From Bordetella parapertussis (GTDB lineage Bacteria; Pseudomonadota; Gammaproteobacteria; Burkholderiales; SG8-41), in contig CAMBCD010000007.1 in the NCBI GenBank assembly GCA_945863085.1, positions 1 to 21,806 of the forward strand: 21,806 bases of DNA. The letters are read 5' to 3'. Positions 7,668-15,880 of the stretch are shown here, one piece after another (within the stretch, counting starts at the first letter, position 1; each line of letters starts with the position of its first letter). A model generated the notes under the pieces. That model was not told the DNA's origin. It saw only the letters and a list, made by a program, of their open reading frames with translations, and did not search any database. The position numbers and the translations under genes are program-made.

Positions 7668-8645
7668 TCAGGGATCCAGCCTGATGCCGGCCTGCTTCAC
7701 CAGTCTGGTCCAAATCGCGATTTCGTCACGCATGAAATTCTGCAGTTCCTGCGGACTGTTGCCAACCGGTGTTGCGCCCAGCGCCAGCAGTTGTTCACGC
7801 ATCTGCGGCGCCGCCAGGGCCTTCACGGTTTCAGCATGCACTTTTTTGATGATGGTCTGCGGCGTACTTGCCGGCGCCAGCAAGGCATACCACAGCGTCG
7901 ACTGGTAACCCGGCACTGTTTCCGCAACCGGCGGCACGTCTGGATGCGCCGGTGAACGCTGCAGGCTGGTCATGCCCAGCGCGCGCAAGCGACCCGCCTT
8001 GACATGCGGCATCGCCGGCAGCGGGCTGGTGCAGATGATCTGCACCTGGCCGGCCATCACGTCGACCAGCGCCGGCCCTGCGCCCTTGTAGGGGATGTGC
8101 ACGAGGTCGATGCCGGTCAGTGACTTCAGCAACTCGACCGACATATGGCCACCGGTGCCGGGACCGGACGACGCGTAATTAATGCGGCCGGGCTGTGCTT
8201 TGGCCAGCGTGATGAGTTCCCTGATATTGGCCGCCTTCAACGAGGGGTGGGCAACAAAGACCAGTGGTGATTGTGCGACCAGCGTGACCGGCGCAAAAGC
8301 TTTCAGCGTGTCGTAAGGCAGCTTGTTGCGCAGCGCGGGATTGATCGAATGCGTGGCGCTTGCGAGGTACAAGGTGTAGCCGTCAGGGGCGGCATTGGCG
8401 CTGATCTGCGTGGCAATGATCTGCCCGCCGCCACCGCGATTGTCATTGACGAACTGCTGACCCATCGCCGCACTCAGGCTGTTGCTCAACAGGCGGCCGA
8501 CGATGTCACCGGCACCGCCGGGCGGATAAGGAATCACCAGGCGTACCGGGCGCTGCGGATACTGATCAGCGGCCAGCACCGGCACACAGAATGACAAGGC
8601 CGCACACAACGTGGTCAGGCATGCGGATAAATGCAATTTCGACAT
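7668..8645 (-). CDS. Bug-family periplasmic solute-binding receptor
   Basis: This 325-residue protein belongs to the Bug (TctC-like) family, which binds carboxylates or related small acids in the periplasm. Signal peptide: residues 1-25 (MSKLHLSACLTTLCAALSFC, cut near VLA-AD). Family landmarks are YPQRPVRLVIPYPPGGAGDIVGR at the mature N-terminus, VNDNRGGGGQIIATQ, the ASATHSINPAL loop, NYASSGPGTGGHMSVELLKSLTG and VHIPYKGAGPALVDVMAGQV. AGGAC lies about 6 bases before the ATG. No membrane TctA/TctB genes are in the window, which is common for Bug receptors. It is the first gene of a - strand operon with the UGSC selenoprotein and the 364-residue protein, and is divergent from tarD. Tartrate or a tartrate-like acid is a possible ligand, by context only. 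Confidence 0.9.
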   Translation of the reverse strand: MSKLHLSACLTTLCAALSFCVPVLAADQYPQRPVRLVIPYPPGGAGDIVGRLLSNSLSAAMGQQFVNDNRGGGGQIIATQISANAAPDGYTLYLASATHSINPALRNKLPYDTLKAFAPVTLVAQSPLVFVAHPSLKAANIRELITLAKAQPGRINYASSGPGTGGHMSVELLKSLTGIDLVHIPYKGAGPALVDVMAGQVQIICTSPLPAMPHVKAGRLRALGMTSLQRSPAHPDVPPVAETVPGYQSTLWYALLAPASTPQTIIKKVHAETVKALAAPQMREQLLALGATPVGNSPQELQNFMRDEIAIWTRLVKQAGIRLDP

Positions 8646-8815
8646 GTTGTCCTCGCGAATCTGCAGAATTTTTTTGTGACTCCAATCTTACCGCGGTCTG
8701 GCCGCGCACCGTCGTATTGAATTAAGATGTGGACTGTATCTTCACACCCTGCATCTCCACACTCCGCATCTCCACACCCATCACCTCGCCAGCCACCCTC
8801 ACTGAAAGTTTTTCC

Positions 8816-9982
8816 ATGGTTCGCATTGTCGACGTCCGCGAAGTCACCAAGCCGATCGCCTCACCGATCCGCAACGCCTATATCGATTTCAGCAAAATGA
8901 CCACCAGCCTGGTCGCCGTGGTCACCGATGCCAAGGTCGACGGCCGCACCGTCGTCGGTTACGGCTTCAACTCCAACGGCCGTTATGGCCAGGGCGGCCT
9001 GATCCGTGAGCGATTTGCACCGCGCCTGTTAGAGGCCGATCCCGCGTCCCTGCTCAACACGACAAGCGACAACATCGACCCCCACCGCGCCTGGGGCGCA
9101 ATGATGCAAAACGAAAAACCCGGCGGCCACGGTGAACGCTCGGTCGCCGTCGGCACGCTGGACATGGCGATCTGGGACGCCGTGGCCAAGATCGCCCGCA
9201 AACCGCTGTTCCGGCTGCTCGCCGAACGGCATGGTGTCACCGCCAATCCCCGGGTATTTGTTTATGCCGCCGGCGGTTATTACTATCCCGGCAAGGACCT
9301 GCAGGCGCTGCGCAATGAAATGCGCGGTTACCTCAATCGCGGCTACAGCGTGGTCAAGATGAAAATCGGCGGCGCCGACATCGCCGAGGACCGGCAGCGC
9401 ATCGAAGCCGTGTTGCAGGAAATCGGCAAGGATGCGCGGCTCGCCGTCGATGCCAACGGCCGTTTCGATCTGGAAACCGCCATCGCCTACGCCAAGGCGC
9501 TGCGCGACTATCCGCTGTTCTGGTACGAAGAAGCCGGCGACCCGCTGGATTTTGCGCTGCAGGCGGCGCTGGCCGAGTTCTACCCCGGGCCGATGGCCAC
9601 CGGCGAGAACCTGTTCAGCCATCAGGATGCACGCAACCTTCTGCGCTACGGCGGCATGCGCCCCGACCGCGACTGGCTGCAGTTCGACTGTGCGCTGTCG
9701 TACGGCCTGTGTGAATACGAACGCACGCTGCGCGAACTCAAAATCGCCGGCTGGTCAGCCTCGCGCTGCATACCCCACGGCGGCCACCAGATGTCGCTGA
9801 ACATCGCCGCCGGCCTCGGCCTCGGCGGCAATGAAAGTTATCCCGACCTGTTCCAGCCTTATGGCGGATTCCCGGACGGGGTGAAGGTGGAAAACAGCAT
9901 CATCACCATGCCGGAACTGCCCGGCATCGGTTTCGAGGGCAAGTCCGATTTGATCAAGGTCATGCGCGAACTCGCGCAATAA
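8816..9982 (+). CDS. tarD: D(-)-tartrate dehydratase (enolase superfamily)
   Basis: This 388-residue enzyme closely resembles Bradyrhizobium TarD, which converts D-tartrate to oxaloacetate and water using Mg2+. The N-terminal capping domain (VREVTKPIASPIRNAYIDF...) and the TIM-barrel landmarks are all present: base K183 in VKMKIGG, metal ligands D212 (DANGRFD), E238 (WYEEAGDP) and E264 (ATGENLF), and H321 in CIPHGGHQMSLN. These match the TarD residues K184, D213, E239, E265 and H322 as I recall them, offset by one. The start at 8816 (MVRIVDV) matches the family; the open frame from 8729 would add 29 low-complexity residues. GAAAG lies about 8 bases upstream. The product feeds the TCA cycle. 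It is divergent from the Bug receptor operon and convergent with the small gene at 10001. Confidence 0.93.
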   Translation: MVRIVDVREVTKPIASPIRNAYIDFSKMTTSLVAVVTDAKVDGRTVVGYGFNSNGRYGQGGLIRERFAPRLLEADPASLLNTTSDNIDPHRAWGAMMQNEKPGGHGERSVAVGTLDMAIWDAVAKIARKPLFRLLAERHGVTANPRVFVYAAGGYYYPGKDLQALRNEMRGYLNRGYSVVKMKIGGADIAEDRQRIEAVLQEIGKDARLAVDANGRFDLETAIAYAKALRDYPLFWYEEAGDPLDFALQAALAEFYPGPMATGENLFSHQDARNLLRYGGMRPDRDWLQFDCALSYGLCEYERTLRELKIAGWSASRCIPHGGHQMSLNIAAGLGLGGNESYPDLFQPYGGFPDGVKVENSIITMPELPGIGFEGKSDLIKVMRELAQ

Positions 9983-9987
9983 GACAA

Positions 9988-10015
9988 GCAGGCACGCCGT
10001 TCAGGCGTGACCTGC
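9988..10015. terminator. Possible hairpin at the tarD 3' end
   Basis: GCAGG-C-ACGCC, a short GTTCA loop, then GGCGT-GA-CCTGC form an imperfect stem just after the tarD stop. It overlaps the last codons of the convergent small gene. No T-tract follows, so it is at best a weak or Rho-assisted stop. Confidence 0.35.
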
Positions 10016-10330
10016 ACCACCGTCGTTGCGTTCGCAATGTTCGGCCGCAGCCAGCGCAGCAGCAGCCAGACCGGAAGCCAACTCGCGCCCCACCGCATAC
10101 GGCGCATGCAGCATCGCCGTCCTTGCCGCCAATGCCATGGCCAGCGCCTGCATCACGTCACCGTTCGCCGTGTTGCCCAGCACCCGTAATTCACGGTCGA
10201 CCACGCCCAGCACGGCCGTCAGCAGTTGCGACACGCGCATCGCGGACTGGGTTTCCGCGTGCAATGGAAATTCAAAGGCGATTTTTTCGCCGGTGGCGGT
10301 GATGACATCGTAAGGGAGGGTCTGCGCCAT
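10001..10330 (-). CDS. Small protein of unknown function
   Basis: This is a 109-residue protein that I do not recognise. The ATG at 10330 (MAQTLPYDVITATGEKIAFEF) is preferred over an in-frame ATG at 10378 because AAGGA stands about 8 bases upstream. The N-terminus looks like beta strands (YDVITATGEKIAFEFPL). The rest is strongly alpha-helical and alanine-rich (MRVSQLLTAVLGVVDRELRVL, VMQALAMALAARTAML), and the tail is GGAGHA. There is no signal peptide or membrane anchor. Codon usage resembles its neighbours and the sequence keeps a clear amphipathic pattern, so it is probably real. It is convergent with tarD (18-base gap), and a bidirectional terminator lies upstream between it and the tRNA gene. 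Confidence 0.65.
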   Translation of the reverse strand: MAQTLPYDVITATGEKIAFEFPLHAETQSAMRVSQLLTAVLGVVDRELRVLGNTANGDVMQALAMALAARTAMLHAPYAVGRELASGLAAAALAAAEHCERNDGGAGHA

Positions 10331-10396
10331 GGCAGCATCCTTTGCGTTCGGGATAATGGAATCCATACTAGCAGTCATGGCTTGGCTTGCCGGAAA

Positions 10397-10520
<124 letters not shown>

Positions 10521-10569
10521 GGTGACCGGTTGCTGTGCTGTGCTTGCAAGGGGCCGCATTCTACCAGCC

Positions 10570-11886
<1,317 letters not shown>

Positions 11887-11931
11887 TTATCGGCGAGTTC
11901 ACCGACTCCATCCAGCCCTGCGCGACGCCGC

Positions 11932-11961
11932 TTGACACGGCTGCAAGCGCCCTTCTACAGT
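11932..11961 (+). promoter_or_regulatory. Sigma-70-type promoter for the amidohydrolase gene
   Basis: A perfect -35 TTGACA (11932-11937) is followed after 18 bases by TACAGT (11956-11961), a 4/6 match to the -10 consensus. Transcription would begin about 30 bases before the ATG at 11999. The same 154-base gap must also hold the divergent serS promoter. Confidence 0.55.
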
Positions 11962-11998
11962 CGCGCCTCCCCTATTTCCTGTTTTCCGACTCCACATC

Positions 11999-12874
11999 AT
12001 GTCCTCAGTGCGTGCGCCAAATATTCCCGGCTTCATCCCCCACTCCCGGAAGCCCAAAACCTGTTTCCCGGCCGGCGCCTGTGACTGCCACGCCCATGTA
12101 TTCGGGCCGCAGGAACGTTTTCCCTACCTCGCCAATGCGGCTTACATCCCGCCCGACGCGGTAACCACGGATTACGTCGGCATGCTGAAAAACAATAGCT
12201 GCGACCGCGGCGTCCTGGTGCAGCCCAGCGTCTACGGCACCGACAACAGCTGCATGGTTGATGCCCTGCGCTCGGGCCTGCACGCACTGCACGGCATTGC
12301 AGTGGTGGAAGCTCATGTATCGGACAGCGAACTCGCCGACCTGCATGCTGCGGGCGTGCGCGGTGTGCGCATCAATCTCGCTTCGGAAACCGAAGGTCTG
12401 ACGCTGGCCGACGGCGAACGCCTCGCACCGCGACTGAAGGAACTGGGCTGGCACTTGCAGTTTTACCTCGACCTGCCGAAAATGCCCGAAGCCGAAGCCA
12501 AGCTGGCAAAGCTGAACATCGATATCGTGATCGACCATTTCGCGCGCTGCCAAGCCCAGGATGGCGCCAATGCGCCTGCTTTCCAGGCCCTGCAGCGGCT
12601 GGTCAGCCGCGACAATTGCTGGGCCAAAATCATGGGGCCTTACTTCACTTCAAAAAATGCGCCGCTGTATCCGGAACTGATACCGATGGCGCGCGCGCTG
12701 GTTGCGGCTGCACCGGACCGTATTGTCTGGGGCACCGACTGGCCGCATCCCGGTGCACGCGCGCTGATGCCGGAGGATCACCTGCTCGCCGACATGCTGG
12801 CGGAATGGGTGCCGGATGAGGCGCAGCGGCACAAAGTGCTGGTGGACAATCCGGCGCGGCTGTACGGCTTCTGA
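11999..12874 (+). CDS. Amidohydrolase of the 2-pyrone-4,6-dicarboxylate lactonase (LigI) type
   Basis: This 291-residue metal-dependent hydrolase has a TIM-barrel fold (amidohydrolase family 2). The metal and catalytic residues are visible: H31 and H33 in CDCHAHVFGP, H180 in IVIDHFAR and D247 in IVWGTDWPHP. These sit almost exactly where LigI has its catalytic residues. LigI opens the lactone ring of 2-pyrone-4,6-dicarboxylate in lignin-aromatic breakdown. Many homologues with the same motifs act on other lactones or dicarboxylates, and no other protocatechuate 4,5-cleavage genes are in the window, so the substrate is left open. The ATG has no obvious Shine-Dalgarno sequence. The stop overlaps the next gene's start by one base, indicating an operon. 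Confidence 0.82.
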   Translation: MSSVRAPNIPGFIPHSRKPKTCFPAGACDCHAHVFGPQERFPYLANAAYIPPDAVTTDYVGMLKNNSCDRGVLVQPSVYGTDNSCMVDALRSGLHALHGIAVVEAHVSDSELADLHAAGVRGVRINLASETEGLTLADGERLAPRLKELGWHLQFYLDLPKMPEAEAKLAKLNIDIVIDHFARCQAQDGANAPAFQALQRLVSRDNCWAKIMGPYFTSKNAPLYPELIPMARALVAAAPDRIVWGTDWPHPGARALMPEDHLLADMLAEWVPDEAQRHKVLVDNPARLYGF

Positions 12875-13461
12875 TGACCATGGGCGCCGGCCTCCTGCAT
12901 CAATGGCTGAAGACACCGGCACTGGTGGGGGCCATCCTGCCATCCTCGAAACATCTGGCGAAAGTCATGGCGCGCCATGCAGGCGACTCCGATGCCCTGG
13001 TCGAGCTGGGCGCAGGCACCGGCACCATCACCACCGAACTTGTGCGTCAGCACCCCGCGGTGCCGTTGATGCTGTTCGAGCAGAATTCGGTCCTGGCCAG
13101 ACACCTGCACCGGCATTTTCCACATGCGCAGATCATTCCCGAATGTTTTCATGCACGGACCGAACTGCTCGCCCACCTGCCGGAACGTGCCGTCTTTGTT
13201 TCATCACTGCCGTTTCGCTCCCTGCCTGCGCACATTGCGACCCCCACTGTCGCCGCTCTGCATCGCCTGTTGACGGAAGCCCCGCAACGACGGCTGATCC
13301 AGTTCACCTATCAGCCCAGGGCACCGTTCAAGGCGCCGGCGGGCCTGGTCTGGCGGCGTTGTGTCACCGTGTGGCGCAACGCGCCTCCGGCCGGAGTATG
13401 GGAATTGAGAATGCCGGGCCGGCCGCGGAAACATGATTCCGCGACACAGTGGGCAGATTAA
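12874..13461 (+). CDS. SAM-dependent methyltransferase, phospholipid N-methyltransferase-like
   Basis: This 195-residue Rossmann-fold methyltransferase has the SAM-binding motif VELGAGTGTIT (residues 43-53), an acidic strand end at LMLFEQN, and VSSLPFRSLP at the position of the catalytic S-x-L-P loop. That pattern is shared by PmtA-type phosphatidylethanolamine N-methyltransferases and the KsgA/Dim-related fold. The opening FL-QWLKTPALVGAILPSSKHLA style is also typical of the PmtA-like group, so membrane phospholipid is a likely but unproven substrate. The tail is basic (RRCVTVWR, RMPGRPRKH). Its ATG shares one base with the stop of the amidohydrolase gene (TGATG), so it is translated by coupling. 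A terminator follows. Confidence 0.75.
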   Translation: MTMGAGLLHQWLKTPALVGAILPSSKHLAKVMARHAGDSDALVELGAGTGTITTELVRQHPAVPLMLFEQNSVLARHLHRHFPHAQIIPECFHARTELLAHLPERAVFVSSLPFRSLPAHIATPTVAALHRLLTEAPQRRLIQFTYQPRAPFKAPAGLVWRRCVTVWRNAPPAGVWELRMPGRPRKHDSATQWAD

Positions 13462-13471
13462 TGAGATTTAC

Positions 13472-13507
13472 CAAAAACATGACAGCCTCGTCGGAGGCAT
13501 GTTTTTG
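13472..13507. terminator. Bidirectional intrinsic terminator
   Basis: The stem combines CAAAAACA (13472-13479) with TGTTTTTG (13500-13507) and an inner GCCTC/GAGGC (13485-13489 with 13494-13498) around a GTCG loop, with a short internal asymmetry. Its A-rich and T-rich arms serve both strands. It lies between the convergent methyltransferase and rarA genes. Confidence 0.8.
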
Positions 13508-13525
13508 TCATTATTGATTTAATTT

Positions 13526-14860
13526 TCAATCATGACCGCCGCCTTCGCGGCGTTTCCCGGCAAGCTGCCGGTCGAGTTCCCTCAATGCTTCGAGCCGCTC
13601 CTTGATCCGCGCCTCGAGACCGCGTTCGGTGGGTTCGTAGAGCCGGGGAGGCTGCAGGTCGTCTGGAAAATAATTCTCACCGGCCGCATAGGCTCCGGCT
13701 TCATCATGGGCGTAACGGTACTCGCGGCCGTAACCCAGGTCCTTCATCAGTTTGGTCGGGGCATTGCGCAGGTGTTCGGGCACCGGCCGTGATTTGTCGT
13801 TGCGTACCAGTTCACGCGCGCGGTTATACGCAACATAGGCGGCATTGCTTTTCGCCGCAACGGCCAGATACAGCGCCGCCTCCGCCAGGGCGAGTTCGCC
13901 CTCAGGCGAACCGAGACGCTCATAGGTTTCGCAGGCGTCCAGCGCCATGCGCAATGCGCGCGCATCCGCCAGACCGATGTCTTCCACCGCCATGCGGATC
14001 AGCCGCCGCCCCAGATACAGCGGATCGGCACCGCCATCGAGCATGCGCACCAGCCAGTACAGGGCGGCATCGGGCGCAGAGCCGCGCACGGATTTATGCA
14101 AGGCGGAAATCTGGTCATAAAACGCATCACCACCCTTGTCGAAACGGCGCAGGCTTTGCGTCAACGTCTGTTTGACGAAGGCGTCGTCAATTTCGGTCTG
14201 TCTGGCCTGTGCCGCGGCCGTGCTGATCTGCTCGACCATGTTCAGCAAACGGCGCGCATCACCATCGGCATAAGCCACCAGGCTGTCACGGGCGGCATCC
14301 GACAACTTGAATGTCAGTAGTGATTTCTCGATGGACCGCGCCACCAGCCCGGCAAGGTCGGCGTCGGTCAGCGGCTGCAGCACATACACCGCAGCCCGCG
14401 ACAGCAGCGCGCTGTTGACTTCGAACGACGGATTCTCGGTGGTGGCGCCAATGAAGGTAATCAGCCCCTGCTCGACAAACGGCAGGAATGCATCCTGCTG
14501 CGACTTGTTGAACCGATGCACCTCATCGACAAACAGGATGGTGCGCCGTCCGCTCTGCTGCAGCACGACTTCGGCGCGCGCCACGGCCTCGCGGATTTCC
14601 TTGACGCCGGCGAGCACCGCGGAGATGGCGATGAACTCGGCGTCAAAGGACTGCGCCATCAGGCGCGCCAGCGTGGTTTTGCCGACGCCGGGCGGCCCCC
14701 ACAGGATCATCGAATGCGGTTTGCCGGCCTCGAAGGCGAGTCGCAGCGGCTTGCCGGCGCCGAGCAGGTGCTGCTGCCCGACCACCTCATCAAGGGTGCG
14801 CGGCCGCATGCGCTCTGCCAGCGGCGCGTCGGGCTCACGTTTCGCGAACAGGTCGTTCAC
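13526..14860 (-). CDS. rarA: Replication-associated recombination protein A (RarA/MgsA AAA+ ATPase)
   Basis: This 444-residue AAA+ ATPase is related to clamp-loader subunits and RuvB and acts at stalled or gapped replication forks. Walker A is GPPGVGKTT (residues 55-63), Walker B is LFVDEVHRFNKSQQD (about 109-123), sensor 1 is FIGATTENPSFEVNSAL, and the arginine finger region is LSRAAVYVL. The C-terminal tetramerisation region is complete (DKSRPVPEHLRNAPTKLMKDLGYG, YFPDDL). The length is normal. The start is a GTG at 14860 (MNDLF), with GGGGA about 9 bases upstream. It lies 24 bases after lolA on the same strand, the widely conserved lolA-rarA order. Confidence 0.96.
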   Translation of the reverse strand: MNDLFAKREPDAPLAERMRPRTLDEVVGQQHLLGAGKPLRLAFEAGKPHSMILWGPPGVGKTTLARLMAQSFDAEFIAISAVLAGVKEIREAVARAEVVLQQSGRRTILFVDEVHRFNKSQQDAFLPFVEQGLITFIGATTENPSFEVNSALLSRAAVYVLQPLTDADLAGLVARSIEKSLLTFKLSDAARDSLVAYADGDARRLLNMVEQISTAAAQARQTEIDDAFVKQTLTQSLRRFDKGGDAFYDQISALHKSVRGSAPDAALYWLVRMLDGGADPLYLGRRLIRMAVEDIGLADARALRMALDACETYERLGSPEGELALAEAALYLAVAAKSNAAYVAYNRARELVRNDKSRPVPEHLRNAPTKLMKDLGYGREYRYAHDEAGAYAAGENYFPDDLQPPRLYEPTERGLEARIKERLEALRELDRQLAGKRREGGGHD

Positions 14861-14884
14861 GCTGGCTTGTCCCCAGTCAGCCGC

Positions 14885-15505
14885 TTATTCGCTGATGACG
14901 TCGGCGCCCTGCGGCGGCGTGAAGCGAAATACGTCGGCGGCGATGCGCGGATTGCGTTCGACGTCGGCAAAGGTGATCACCGTGGTCTGGCCGAACTGGT
15001 CGCGCAGCTCCATCGCCTCCAGCCCGGATTTGCCGAAGCCCATGCGCACGCGATCAAACACCGTTTCCCGGCTTTTCGGCAGCGCTTCCAGCCAGTCGAG
15101 TCCTTTGTCCACGCCGAGATTGGACAGCCTGTAATCACGCTCAAGGTCGTTGCTACCGGAAAGCAAGGCCGCGGGACTGGAGCCCAGTGCGCGATCAAGC
15201 TTGCGCACCGTGACCTGATTCAGGTCCTTATCATAGATCCACAGTTTGCTGCCGTCGCCGACGATGACCTGCTCATACGGTTTCTGGTAATCCCAGCGGA
15301 ATTTTCCCGGCCGCGAGAACTGCATGACGCCCTGCGCCTGCTGCAAGGGCTTCAGATTTTTGTCCAGCACCATCTGCGCAAAGCGCGCCTTGACCGTCTG
15401 CGTCTGGGTCAGGAACACCTTCAGCGCATCGGTGGCCGCAGCGGATGCGAGGCCAGGCAGCAGACATAACAGGATCAGGAGGAAACGGGACACTGAAATT
15501 CGCAT
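14885..15505 (-). CDS. lolA: Outer-membrane lipoprotein carrier protein LolA
   Basis: This is a periplasmic chaperone of 206 residues that takes lipoproteins released by LolCDE and passes them to LolB at the outer membrane. The signal peptide is MRISVSRFLLILLCLLPGLASA, cut before AATDAL. The mature part shows the LolA pattern: TVKARFAQMVLD, a beta strand FSRPGKFRWDYQKPYEQVIVGDG with the conserved arginine, LWIYDKDLNQVTVR, and a C-terminal DVFRFTPPQGADVI. The ATG at 15505 is chosen because it overlaps the upstream stop by one base (TGATG). A GTG two bases further on the same frame side (15508) would add one residue. It sits between the small exported gene and rarA in the ftsK transcription unit. 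Confidence 0.95.
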   Translation of the reverse strand: MRISVSRFLLILLCLLPGLASAAATDALKVFLTQTQTVKARFAQMVLDKNLKPLQQAQGVMQFSRPGKFRWDYQKPYEQVIVGDGSKLWIYDKDLNQVTVRKLDRALGSSPAALLSGSNDLERDYRLSNLGVDKGLDWLEALPKSRETVFDRVRMGFGKSGLEAMELRDQFGQTTVITFADVERNPRIAADVFRFTPPQGADVISE

Positions 15506-15813
15506 CACAGGGGCTTTCGCAGGCGGTCAATGTTTTCGATACGGCCCGAACGCAGCGTCACTGTAGTCAGGAAGGGATTGGCCAGGGTCGGGAAATAATA
15601 GTACGACTTGAGGCCTTCACGGATATTGTCCAGCGCCTGGTGGTCGGGTTTGCCCGCGCGCAACACCAGTTCACCTTCGGTCATGCCGTGCTCAAGGCGG
15701 ATATAAACCTCGAATGCCATGCCGCGCGGGGCGGCCTCTTCAGCAGCGCCGGCAAAGCCGCAGCTCAACGCAGCAGCCAGGATCAGGGTACGGGCAAAGA
15801 TTCGGATCAACAT
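15505..15813 (-). CDS. Small exported protein of unknown function (possible SmpA/DUF2845-like fold)
   Basis: This is a 102-residue protein with a signal peptide (MLIRIFARTLILAAALSCGF, cut near AGA-AE). The mature part, about 78 residues, reads VYIRLEHGMTEGELVLRAGKPDHQ and then KSYYYFPTLANPFLTTVTLRSGRIENIDRLRK. The GMTEGELVLRAGKPD stretch resembles the helix-helix-strand start of SmpA/BamE and DUF2845 proteins, in which a short alpha pair is followed by beta strands. I infer a similar fold but not a function. The cysteine in LSCGFAG is not in a good lipobox setting, so it is probably soluble and periplasmic. Its stop overlaps the lolA start by one base, which suggests an envelope role connected with LolA. 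No clear ribosome site is seen before its ATG. Confidence 0.72.
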   Translation of the reverse strand: MLIRIFARTLILAAALSCGFAGAAEEAAPRGMAFEVYIRLEHGMTEGELVLRAGKPDHQALDNIREGLKSYYYFPTLANPFLTTVTLRSGRIENIDRLRKPL

Positions 15814-15880
15814 GAAAGGTCAGACCATCGACGGCCGGGAAAGTTTGTAACACGAGTTTGTAAAATTTTGTTTCTGGAAA

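Noticed and set aside
7312..7908. Plus-strand open frame of 198 codons across the Bug and selenoprotein genes
   Set aside because: It runs antisense to two recognisable genes, has no similarity to known proteins and has no ribosome site. It is a by-product of GC-rich codon usage.
8729..8815. 29-residue N-terminal extension of tarD
   Set aside because: The extension is low-complexity from a DNA repeat, and the family starts at the MVRIVDV position.
14516..15469. Plus-strand open frame of 317 codons opposite rarA and lolA
   Set aside because: It spans two well-recognised genes on the other strand and has no recognisable domain.
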